Positions 18,170 to 26,866 of a stretch of DNA of 64,000 nt are shown here, piece by piece. This DNA is from Micromonospora antibiotica (GTDB taxonomy: Bacteria > Actinomycetota > Actinomycetes > Mycobacteriales > Micromonosporaceae): the NCBI RefSeq assembly GCF_017599305.1, contig NZ_JAGFWR010000003.1:391936-455935 (forward strand), written 5' to 3'. The notes beneath the pieces were generated by a model that worked only from the letters and a program-made list of their open reading frames with translations, ran no database searches and had not been told where the DNA came from. The position numbers were made by a program, and so were the translations under genes. Positions within the stretch are counted from its first letter, which is position 1. Each line of letters begins with the position of its first letter.

Positions 18170-21087
18170 GCCGTGGACCACGGCCACGGCACCCCGTGGA
18201 AGGCCGCCTCGACCAGCAACGCCTCGATGCCGGACAGCAGCCCCTCGGCCCGCTCGACGGACAGGTAGCGGGTGTCGGCGGTGACGACCAGTTCCACCGC
18301 GCCCGGGGCGTCGAGCACCTGCACCCGGCACCGCCACGCGAACCGGTCCAGCTCCCCCACCCAGCGGAACGCGCCGGGCGTCACCATCGCCCGCAGGCCG
18401 GCCTCGTCCGGACCGGCCGCGCCGGGCCCGACCTCGGGGGCGAGCCGGGTGTCGTTGAGGTAGCACAGCGGGGCCAGCACGCTACGGTGGTCGTGCCCCA
18501 GCTCGGTGAAGGCACGCTCGAACTCGGCCGGGTCGTAGTAGGCGTGCCGGTAGGCGTCCAGGGCCGCCCGCCCGGCCCGGGACAGCAACTCGGCGAAGTC
18601 CGGTCGATCGACCAGGTCGAGCCGGCAGAGCCCGATCTGGTTCAGGGTGGCGACCGCCTGGTCGTACCCCGGCGGGAAGCGGTTGTTCGCCATCACCACC
18701 ATCCCGCAGGCATCCTGCCCACCCCCGCTCAGCACCGCGGCGGTCGCGGCCAGCAGGACGGTCGAGGTGCTGACGCCGTGCCGGGCGGCGACCAGCCGCA
18801 CCGCGTGGTGGACGGCCGGGGAGACCAGCGAACCCCGCCGGTAGCGGGGCGTCGACCCCGCTCCGGTCGGATCGGCCAGGTCCATCGGCAGGCCCGCGAA
18901 CTGCCTGGTCCAGTACGCCACCGCCCGCTGCGAACGCCGCCGCTGCACCGTGCGCTCCCGCGCGGCGAGATCCAGCGACTGGAGCCCGGGCGGGCTGTCC
19001 AACACTCCCCGTAGCAGCAGCAACCGCAGGTCCCGCAGGACGATGCCGGCGGCGTGGAAGTCGACGGCGCAGTGACTGAACACCAGCACGACCTGCCGTA
19101 CCCGATCGTCCACGGTGACCAGCGCGACCCGCAGCGGATACGCCACGGCGTGGTCGAAGGGCACCCCGGCCAGCCGCGCGGCCAGCTCCGCCGCGGTGCG
19201 CGCGCCGTCCGGGTCGTCGGCCGGGCGGGGTACGGCGTGCACCGGGACCGGCAGCCGCCCGGCCGCCGACGCCACCTGGCACAGCTGCCCGTCGTGCGGG
19301 CGGACCCGGGTGCGCAACGACTCGTGCCGGGCGACGAGCGCCCCCACCGCCCGCACCGCCCGGGGCACGTCCACCCCGGCCCGTGCCGACACCGCCAGCG
19401 TGCGCGGCAGGGTCAGCACCCGGTAGGCGGCGGGCGCCACGAACTCCGCCACCGTCCGCCACATCGCCCGCTGCCCCCACGTCAACGGCGCGGTCGCGTC
19501 CCGACCCCCGTCGAACTCGGCGTACGCCACCCGGTCGCCGCCCGGCCAGGCGTCGCCACCCGGCCCCCCGGTGGGCACCGGCCCGGCAGCCGGGGACGGC
19601 CCGGCGGTGAGCGCCGACCCAGCGGCCGGGGACGGCACGGCAGCCGGGGACCAGGGCCAGGGCACCTCGTGGAAAGCGGCCTCCACCAGCAACTCCTCCA
19701 GCCCGCGCAGGAACGGTTCGACGGCGTCCAGCGTCCGGTGCCGGGTGTCGACCGTGAGTGTGACACCCACCCCCGACGGCTCGTCGACCACGTGGGTCAG
19801 CAGCTGCCAGGACGCCTGGTCGAGCCCCGTCGTCCAGGAGAAGGTGCTCCGGCCCGTGGCGGCCCGCAGCGCGTCCCGGGTCACCACCGGCAGCCGGTCG
19901 ACCCCGCCGAGGGGCAACCTGATGTCATTGAAGTAGTAGTGCGGCTGGAACGCCGACGCCGGGTCGACCCCCCGTTCGACGAATGCGTGCCGCAGCGCGA
20001 CCGGGTCGTAATACGCGTGCCGCAGGCCGTCCAGGGAGGCGCTCCACACCCGGGACAACAACTCCCCGAAATGGGGGCGACCGGACAGATCCAGCACACC
20101 GAAACCGATCTGGCCGAGATTGGCGACGGCATTCGCGTACCCGGCGCGAAATCGATTGTGGGCCATCGGGAATAGGCCGCGACGGTCCTGTCCGTCAGCA
20201 CCGGCGGCCATCGCCACCACCCCGGCCAGCAACACCGCGGAGCCGCTGACCCGGTGCCGGGCGGCGATCAGCCGGGTGGCCGTGTCGACGGCGGAGGAGA
20301 CCAGCACCCCCCGCCGCCACGGCGGGGTCAGGCCCGGCCCCGGCTGCGCGGGCGGCGACGTCGGCAGCCGGTCGAACTCCCGCAGCCAGTGCCCGACCGC
20401 CCGCGCCGAGCGGTCCCGGTCGGCCCCGTGCTGCCCCCGCGCCACGTCCGCCGACTGTGGTCCGGCGGGGGTGGACACATCACCACGCAGCATGATCAGC
20501 CGCAGGTCCCGCAGCACCGTCTCGGCGGCGTACGCGTCCACCGTGGAGTGGCTGAACACCACCACGACCTGTCGTACCCGGTCGTCGACCGTCACCAGCG
20601 CGACCCGCAGCGGCCACTCGGCGGCGTGGTCGAAAGCGACGTCGCCGAGCCGGCCGGCGGCCTCCCGGGCGGCCTCTGCGCCGTCGTGCGTCCCGGCGCA
20701 GACCAGCAGCGGCAGCGCCCCGGCCGCCGCCGTCTCCTGGCGTGGCTCCCCGTCGACCTCCCGGACCCGGGTGCGCAACGCGCCGTGCCGACCGACCAAC
20801 GCGCCGACCGCGCGGGCGACGCCGGGCACCGCCGCCCCCGCCCGCCGGGACACCGGGACGGTACGGCGCAGGTTGAGAAAGACGTGGTTCGAGCCGTTGC
20901 GGGCGATCGAGCGCCACATCACCCGCTGGGCCCAGGTCAACGGGGCCACCCCGGCACCGTCGCCGGAGAACTCGGCGTGGACCAGGGTCTCGGACGCCCA
21001 TTGCGCAGGCACCACCGCGTCGGCGAATCGCATTCCCGACCGTACGACGTGACGGCCGTCGCCGAATCGCTCGAAGGTGCTTTCCAT
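18163..21087 (-). CDS. Protein of two tandem divergent condensation-type domains
   Basis: A 974-residue protein made of two homologous ~450-residue halves. Each half starts with an LTW(A/G)QR-MWR motif and ends FHxVPWPWS, and a Pro/Ala/Gly-rich linker separates them (about residues 460-500). Each half resembles an NRPS condensation domain. The HHxxxDG motif is altered to SHSTVDA in the first half and SHCAVDF in the second. The catalytic second His and the Asp are kept, but the first His and the Gly are lost. No adenylation or carrier domain is present. It is divergent from the NRPS operon with an 85-bp gap, so it probably acts with that assembly line as a free-standing acyl/peptidyl transferase. 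The ATG at 21087 is favoured because the homology starts soon after. A GTG at 21120 is also in frame. Confidence 0.78.
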   Translation of the reverse strand: MESTFERFGDGRHVVRSGMRFADAVVPAQWASETLVHAEFSGDGAGVAPLTWAQRVMWRSIARNGSNHVFLNLRRTVPVSRRAGAAVPGVARAVGALVGRHGALRTRVREVDGEPRQETAAAGALPLLVCAGTHDGAEAAREAAGRLGDVAFDHAAEWPLRVALVTVDDRVRQVVVVFSHSTVDAYAAETVLRDLRLIMLRGDVSTPAGPQSADVARGQHGADRDRSARAVGHWLREFDRLPTSPPAQPGPGLTPPWRRGVLVSSAVDTATRLIAARHRVSGSAVLLAGVVAMAAGADGQDRRGLFPMAHNRFRAGYANAVANLGQIGFGVLDLSGRPHFGELLSRVWSASLDGLRHAYYDPVALRHAFVERGVDPASAFQPHYYFNDIRLPLGGVDRLPVVTRDALRAATGRSTFSWTTGLDQASWQLLTHVVDEPSGVGVTLTVDTRHRTLDAVEPFLRGLEELLVEAAFHEVPWPWSPAAVPSPAAGSALTAGPSPAAGPVPTGGPGGDAWPGGDRVAYAEFDGGRDATAPLTWGQRAMWRTVAEFVAPAAYRVLTLPRTLAVSARAGVDVPRAVRAVGALVARHESLRTRVRPHDGQLCQVASAAGRLPVPVHAVPRPADDPDGARTAAELAARLAGVPFDHAVAYPLRVALVTVDDRVRQVVLVFSHCAVDFHAAGIVLRDLRLLLLRGVLDSPPGLQSLDLAARERTVQRRRSQRAVAYWTRQFAGLPMDLADPTGAGSTPRYRRGSLVSPAVHHAVRLVAARHGVSTSTVLLAATAAVLSGGGQDACGMVVMANNRFPPGYDQAVATLNQIGLCRLDLVDRPDFAELLSRAGRAALDAYRHAYYDPAEFERAFTELGHDHRSVLAPLCYLNDTRLAPEVGPGAAGPDEAGLRAMVTPGAFRWVGELDRFAWRCRVQVLDAPGAVELVVTADTRYLSVERAEGLLSGIEALLVEAAFHGVPWPWSTAG

Positions 21088-21172
21088 AGTGGACCGATCA
21101 GCCGATCCGACGGTTCGCACCCGACGTGCACACTACTGGCCACTGCCCGCACCGTTTCGAGTAAGGCACCGC
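21088..21172. promoter_or_regulatory. Divergent promoter region of the NRPS cluster
   Basis: 85 bp separate the two-condensation-domain gene and the NRPS operon. Both promoters must lie here or just inside the genes. AAGG at 21163-21166 is the ribosome site of the GTG at 21173. No clear operator was found. Confidence 0.4.
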
Positions 21173-24100
21173 GTGACGAACGTTGACGTACCGACGCGGG
21201 CCGCCCCGCCACATTCCACCATCCCCCGGTCCACCGGAAATCCGCGTCTGTCATTCGGTCAGGAACGGATCTGGTTCACCGAACAGCTCTCCCCCGGCAC
21301 CGCCGCGTACGTCGTGCACGCGACGGTGCGGCTGCGCGGGCCGTTCGACGTCGACCTGCTGCGCGCCGCCCTCGACGCCACCGCCACCCGGCACGACAGC
21401 CTGCGGATGCGGTTCACCGAGAGCGTCGACGGGGAGCCCGTGGTGACGGTGCTGCCCGAGGTGCGGGTGCCGGTGACCGTCACCGCCGCAGCGACGGGGG
21501 ACGCCGCCCACGCGCTGGTCGCCGAGTCGGTCCACACCCCGTTCGACCTCACCGTCGCGCCGCTGCTGCGGGTGCTCGTCGTCCGGCTGGCCGACACCGA
21601 GCACCTGCTGCACCTGGCCATGCACCACATCGTCAGCGACGGCTGGTCGCTGGACCTGCTGCTCGGCGAGATCGCCGCCGGTTACGCCGCGCTGCGCGAC
21701 GGTGGCGAACCACCCGCCCCGCCGGTCACCCGCTACGTCGACTACGCCCGCTGGCAGCGGGACCGGCTCGACGGCCCGGCGACCGGGGACGGATTCGCCC
21801 ACTGGACCCGCGCGCTGGCCGGCGTGCCGCCGCTGGAGCTGCCCACCGACCGGCCCCGCCCGACCGTGCAGTCCTACCCGGGCGCGACCCACCGGTTCAC
21901 CGTCGACGCCGACCTCACCGACGGGCTGCGCCGACTGGGCCGGACCCACCGGGCCACCCTCTACATGACCCTGCTCACCGGCTTGCAGGCCGTGCTGTTC
22001 CGGCACAGCGGGCAGCGGGACTTCGCCGTCGGCTCGCCGGTGGCCGGCCGGGTGGTCCCCGAGCTGGAACACCTGATCGGTCTCTTCGTCAACACCCTGG
22101 CCCTGCGCGCCGACCTCTCCCCCGACCCGACGACCGCCGCCGAGCCGAGCTTCGCGAGCCTGCTGCGCCGCAACCGGGGCATCGTCGTGCGTGCCCTGGC
22201 GCACCAGGAGATCCCGTTCGAACGCCTCGTCAAGGAACTCAACGTCACCCGGGACGTCACCCGCGCCCCGGTGTTCCAGGTGCTGTTCACCCTGCAGAAC
22301 TACGCCCGGGGCGGCGACCGGTGGCCGGCCGGACTGCACGTCGAGGGCGTCGGCACCGACGCCGCCAGCGCCCGCTTCGACCTGTCGCTGTACGTCGGGG
22401 AGAGCGCCGACGGACTGCGCGGCACGTTCGTCTACCACACCGACCTGTTCGACGCCGCCACCGTGGCCCGGCTCGCCGGGTCCTTCCAGACCCTGCTGCG
22501 GGCCGCCGTCGCCGACCCGGACCGGCCGGTCGTCGACCTGGACCTGCTCGACCCGGCCGAACGGGACCGGATGCTGGCCCTCGCCGGCGCTCCGGCGACG
22601 CCGCCCGCCCCGGAGGCACCGCCGGCTCAGGAGGCACCGCCGGCTCCGGAGGCACCGCCGGCTCCGGAGGCACCGCCCGCTCCGGACCGGTGGGCCGGGG
22701 AGCAGGCGCGCGGGTTGCCGTCGGACGACCGCACCGGGGTCACCGGGGCGGCGGTCACCCTGGCCGACCTGATCGCCCCGCACGTCACCGCCACCCCGGA
22801 CGCGCCGGCCGTGGTCTGCGGGTCGGACCGGATCAGCTACCGGGAGCTGGACCGGCGGGCCAACCGGCTCGCCCACTGGCTGCGGGCCCGGGGGGTGGGC
22901 CCGGACCGGCTGGTCGGGGTGCTGCTGGAGCAGTCGGTCGAGCTGGCCGTGACGCTGCTCGGGGTGCTGCGGGCCGGCGGCGCGTACCTGCCGCTGGACC
23001 CGGAGCAGCCCGCCGCCCGGCTCGGCCTGATGCTCGCCGACGCCCGGCCGACCGTGCTGCTGACCAGCGCGAACCTGCTCGACCGGCTGCCCGCCGGGAC
23101 CGTGGCGAACCGCCTGGACGAGATCGCCACCGAGGTCACCGCCGCACCGGACGACCGACCCACGACCGGCGTCGGCGGCGAGCACCTGGCCTACGTCATC
23201 TACACCTCCGGCTCGACCGGCACCCCGAAGGGGGTGGCCGTGCCGCACCGGCCGGTGCTGCGCTACCTCGACGGGGTGGCGGACCGGTTCGCCGTCGTCC
23301 CGGCCGCCCGGTACGGGCTGTTGCAGTCGATGTCGTTCGACTTCGCCGTCACCGTCTTCTACCTGGCGCTGGCCACCGGCGGCACGGTGCACCTGCTCCC
23401 CCGCCGGGGCACCGGGGCCGAGCTGGCCGCCCGGCTGCGCGACGAACGGATCGACTACCTGAAGATCACCCCGTCGCACCTGGCGGCGCTGACCGCCGAC
23501 TGCGCAGCGGAGGACCTGCTGCCGGCCCGGGCGCTGATCCTCGGCGGCGAGGCGTCCGACCTGGAGCGGATCGCCCCGCTCGCCGCCGGGCCGACCCGGG
23601 TGTTCAACCACTACGGGCCCACCGAGGCCACCGTCGGCGTGGCCACCTACCGGGTGCCCGTGGACGGGCCGGACGTCGGCCCGGTACCGACCGGCCGGCC
23701 GCTGCCGTACGCCTCGGTGCACGTGCTCGACGAGCGGATGCGTCCGGTGCCGGTCGGGGTGCCCGGTGAGCTGTACCTCGGCGGGGAGCGGCTCGCCCGG
23801 GGCTACCTGCACCGGCCCGGCCCGACCGCCGAACGGTTCGTGCCCGACCCGTACGGGCCGCCCGGGTCCCGGCTGTACCGCACCGGTGACCTGGGCCGGT
23901 GGCGGGCCGACGGGGAGCTGGTCTTCCTCGGTCGCCGCGACCACCAGGTGAAGATCCGTGGTTACCGGGTCGAGTTGGGTGAGGTGGAGGCCGCCCTGCG
24001 GGACTGCCCGGGGGTACGCCAGGCGGCGGTGCTGCTGCGCGACGACCGGCTGGTGGCCTACCTGGAGCGGGAACCGGGGCCGGACGCGGACGCCGAACCG

Positions 24101-26866
24101 GGGCCGGACGCGGATGCCGAACCGGGGCCGGACGCGGACGCCCCGGACCCGGCGCGCTGGCGTCGCCTGCTCGCCGGGCGGCTGCCCGAGCACATGGTGC
24201 CCACCCGCTGGGTGGTGCTGGACCGGCTGCCGTTGCAGGAACACGGGAAGGTGGACCGGCGGGCCCTGCCCGAGCCAACCGACGACGGCCCGACCGGCGA
24301 GCGGGTGCCGCCGGTGGGGCCGGTGGAGACGCTGGTGGCCGACGTGTGGCGGACGGTGCTCGGAGTGCCCGAGGTGGGCGTCACCGACGACTTCTTCGAC
24401 CTGGGCGGGCACTCGCTGCTGGCCACCCGGGTCGTGGCCCGGCTGCGCCGGGAACTGCCCACCGTCACCGACGGCACCCCGACGGTCAGCGTGATGGACC
24501 TGTTCCGGTACCGCACCGTACGCGAACTGGCCGGCCTCGTCGGCGGGCCGGACCCGGGTCGGGCCGGGCTGCTGCACGAGTTGACGCCGCCGGTGCCCGC
24601 CGCCGACCGGGTCGCCACCCTGGTGTGCGTGCCGTACGGCGGGGGCAGCGCGGTGGTGTACCAGCCGCTGGCCGACGCGCTGCCGGCCGGGTACCGGCTG
24701 CTGGCGGTGGCCGTACCCGGACACGACATCGGCCTCGCCGACGAGCCCGCACCGATCGCCGACGTCGCCGCCGGGGTGGTCGCGGAACTTCTGGGCCGGG
24801 TCACCGGCCCACTGATCGTGTACGGGCACTGCGGCCCCGGCGGGGCGCTGGCCGTGGAGGTCGCCCGCCGGCTGGAGGCCGCCGGACGGGACCTGCTCGC
24901 GGTCTACCTCGGTGCGGTGTTCCCGTTCGCCCGCCCCGCCGACGGGCCGCTCGGGCCGCTGCTGCGGCTGCGGTTGGCCGAACGGCTGCGCAGCGACCGG
25001 ATCTACCGCACCTGGTTGCAGGCGCAGGGCACCGCCGTCGGCTCGCTCGCCCCCGACGAGGTGCGATTCCTGGTCCGGGCGATGCGGCACGACGCCCGGG
25101 TGGCCGAGGACTACTTCACCGACCTGATGCGCCGGCGGGTCACCCCGCTGCGGGCACCGGTCGTCTCGGTGGTCGGTGAGCGGGACCGCAGCACCGACTA
25201 CCACGAGGAACGGTTCCGGGAATGGCACTTCCTCAGTGACCGCACCGCGCTCGTCGTGGTCGACGAGGGCGGGCACTACTTCCTCAAGTACCGGTCGGAT
25301 GAACTGGCCGAGATCGTCACCGACGTGCACCGGCGGCTCGACACTCCACCCCGGCCCGCCCCGACCGGGTCGGCCGCCACGCCACCGGCCTGGCAGCTCG
25401 CCGCCGTCTCCCGCCGCAGCGCCGACGGACCCCCCACGTCCGACCCGCCCCCGGCAGGCGTGGGTGGCGCGGACCGGGGCCGGACCGCGCCACCGCCGAG
25501 CCTGCGCCGCTTCGGCCTGGTCGCGGCCGGTCAGGTCGTCTCCGGGCTGGGCACCGCGCTGACCACCTTCGCGATTCCACTGTGGATCTACACGCAGACC
25601 GGCTCGCTCGCCCGGTTCGCCCTGTTCGCCGTGCTCGGCCTGCTGCCCGGCCTGCTGGTCGCACCGCTGGCCGGCGCGCTGATCGACCGCACCAGCAGGC
25701 GGCGCGTGCTGCTGCTCGCCGGCCTCGCCGCCGGCAGCGCCAACGCGGTGCTCGCCGGGCTGGTGCTCACCGACCGGGCGCAGGTGTGGCACTTCTATCC
25801 GCTGGTCGGCTGGCTGTCGGTGGCACTGGCCTTCCAACGGCTCGCGTTCGTCTCGGCGGTGCCGCAACTGGTGCCCAAACGCTTCCTCGGGCACGCCAAC
25901 GGCCTCACCCAGACCGCCGTCGGCCTCACCCAGTTCACCGTGCCGCTGCTCGCCGTGGCCCTGCTGGAGACCGTCGGGCTGCGCGGCATCCTGCTCGTCG
26001 ACGTGGCGTCGTACCTGTTCGCGGTCGGGGTGCTGGCGGTCGTCCGGTTCCCCCGCACCCTGGCCCTGCAACGCCGCGAGGGCATCGGCACCGAGATCGT
26101 CGCCGGGCTGCGCTACGCGCTGCGGCGTCGGGAGTTCCGCGCCATGCTGGCGTTCTTCGCCGCGCTCAACTTCTTCCTGTTCCCGGTGCTGTTCCTGCTC
26201 TCCCCGCTGGTGCTCGGCTTCGCCGACCTCACCGACGTGTCCCGCGTCGCGCTGACCGGTGGGGTCGGTGCGGCCACCGGGGGCCTGGTGATGCTGCTCT
26301 GGGGCGGACCCCGCCGACGCCGGATGCGGGCGGTGCTGCTGGGCACCCTCGGCATCGCGGTGGCCGCCGTGCTGACCGGGTTGCGACCCAACCTGCTGCT
26401 CATCGGGGCCGGCGCGTTCGGCATGTACCTGGCGCTGGGCATCGTCAACGGCGTCTACCAGACGATCATCCAGACCAAGGTGCCGGCCCGGGTGCACGGC
26501 CGGGTGTTCGCGGTCAACCAGATGGTCGCCCAGTCCACCCTGCCGCTGGGCTGGGGCGTCGTCGCCCCGTTCGCCGCCCGGGTGGTGGAGCCCACGCTGC
26601 TGCCCGACGGGGCGCTGGCCGGCACCGTCGGGGTGGTGCTCGGGGTCGGGCCGGGTCGGGGACACGGGCTGCTCTACGTGCTGTTCGGGGTGTGCATCGC
26701 GCTGACCGCGCTGGTGTCGCTGGCCACCCCCACCCTGGCCCGGTTCGACGACGAGGTGCCCGACGCGCCCCCGGACGACCTGGTCGGCCTCGAGGAACGC
26801 CGGGCCCGTACGGCCACCCCCGCCGACCGGACCCCGGTGGGTGCCGGGACGGGAGGGTCGCGGTGA
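21173..26866 (+). CDS. NRPS (C-A-T-TE) fused to a C-terminal MFS exporter
   Basis: An 1897-residue single protein. The condensation domain covers about residues 20-450 (MHHIVSDGW), the adenylation domain about 535-1000 (YTSGSTGTPKG, NHYGPTEAT, YRTGDLGRW, KIRGYRVELGE) and the carrier about 1045-1115 (FDLGGHSLLA). A thioesterase lies at about 1130-1390, and a 10-12-helix major-facilitator domain at about 1440-1855. The residues I align to the ten specificity positions are D-F-T-K-I-G-H-V-G-K, close to the published aspartate code D-L-T-K-V-G-H-I-G-K, so Asp is the likely substrate. The thioesterase motif is GHCGPG: Cys replaces the usual Ser. The GTG at 21173 has AAGG upstream. The stop overlaps the next start. 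NRPS/MFS fusions have been annotated in other actinomycetes but are uncommon. Confidence 0.92.
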   Translation: MTNVDVPTRAAPPHSTIPRSTGNPRLSFGQERIWFTEQLSPGTAAYVVHATVRLRGPFDVDLLRAALDATATRHDSLRMRFTESVDGEPVVTVLPEVRVPVTVTAAATGDAAHALVAESVHTPFDLTVAPLLRVLVVRLADTEHLLHLAMHHIVSDGWSLDLLLGEIAAGYAALRDGGEPPAPPVTRYVDYARWQRDRLDGPATGDGFAHWTRALAGVPPLELPTDRPRPTVQSYPGATHRFTVDADLTDGLRRLGRTHRATLYMTLLTGLQAVLFRHSGQRDFAVGSPVAGRVVPELEHLIGLFVNTLALRADLSPDPTTAAEPSFASLLRRNRGIVVRALAHQEIPFERLVKELNVTRDVTRAPVFQVLFTLQNYARGGDRWPAGLHVEGVGTDAASARFDLSLYVGESADGLRGTFVYHTDLFDAATVARLAGSFQTLLRAAVADPDRPVVDLDLLDPAERDRMLALAGAPATPPAPEAPPAQEAPPAPEAPPAPEAPPAPDRWAGEQARGLPSDDRTGVTGAAVTLADLIAPHVTATPDAPAVVCGSDRISYRELDRRANRLAHWLRARGVGPDRLVGVLLEQSVELAVTLLGVLRAGGAYLPLDPEQPAARLGLMLADARPTVLLTSANLLDRLPAGTVANRLDEIATEVTAAPDDRPTTGVGGEHLAYVIYTSGSTGTPKGVAVPHRPVLRYLDGVADRFAVVPAARYGLLQSMSFDFAVTVFYLALATGGTVHLLPRRGTGAELAARLRDERIDYLKITPSHLAALTADCAAEDLLPARALILGGEASDLERIAPLAAGPTRVFNHYGPTEATVGVATYRVPVDGPDVGPVPTGRPLPYASVHVLDERMRPVPVGVPGELYLGGERLARGYLHRPGPTAERFVPDPYGPPGSRLYRTGDLGRWRADGELVFLGRRDHQVKIRGYRVELGEVEAALRDCPGVRQAAVLLRDDRLVAYLEREPGPDADAEPGPDADAEPGPDADAPDPARWRRLLAGRLPEHMVPTRWVVLDRLPLQEHGKVDRRALPEPTDDGPTGERVPPVGPVETLVADVWRTVLGVPEVGVTDDFFDLGGHSLLATRVVARLRRELPTVTDGTPTVSVMDLFRYRTVRELAGLVGGPDPGRAGLLHELTPPVPAADRVATLVCVPYGGGSAVVYQPLADALPAGYRLLAVAVPGHDIGLADEPAPIADVAAGVVAELLGRVTGPLIVYGHCGPGGALAVEVARRLEAAGRDLLAVYLGAVFPFARPADGPLGPLLRLRLAERLRSDRIYRTWLQAQGTAVGSLAPDEVRFLVRAMRHDARVAEDYFTDLMRRRVTPLRAPVVSVVGERDRSTDYHEERFREWHFLSDRTALVVVDEGGHYFLKYRSDELAEIVTDVHRRLDTPPRPAPTGSAATPPAWQLAAVSRRSADGPPTSDPPPAGVGGADRGRTAPPPSLRRFGLVAAGQVVSGLGTALTTFAIPLWIYTQTGSLARFALFAVLGLLPGLLVAPLAGALIDRTSRRRVLLLAGLAAGSANAVLAGLVLTDRAQVWHFYPLVGWLSVALAFQRLAFVSAVPQLVPKRFLGHANGLTQTAVGLTQFTVPLLAVALLETVGLRGILLVDVASYLFAVGVLAVVRFPRTLALQRREGIGTEIVAGLRYALRRREFRAMLAFFAALNFFLFPVLFLLSPLVLGFADLTDVSRVALTGGVGAATGGLVMLLWGGPRRRRMRAVLLGTLGIAVAAVLTGLRPNLLLIGAGAFGMYLALGIVNGVYQTIIQTKVPARVHGRVFAVNQMVAQSTLPLGWGVVAPFAARVVEPTLLPDGALAGTVGVVLGVGPGRGHGLLYVLFGVCIALTALVSLATPTLARFDDEVPDAPPDDLVGLEERRARTATPADRTPVGAGTGGSR
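22613..22684 (+). repeat. 18-bp tandem repeat in the C-A linker
   Basis: Four copies of an 18-bp unit (GAGGCACCGCCGGCTCCG and close variants) encode EAPPAP-type repeats in the linker between condensation and adenylation domains. Such repeats can change in number without breaking the frame. Confidence 0.8.
24071..24142 (+). repeat. 24-bp tandem repeat inside the adenylation C-terminal part
   Basis: Three copies of a 24-bp unit encode EPGPDADA repeats, inserted in the small C-terminal subdomain of the adenylation domain between the KIRGYRVELGE motif and the final lysine motif (HGKVDRRA). Confidence 0.85.
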
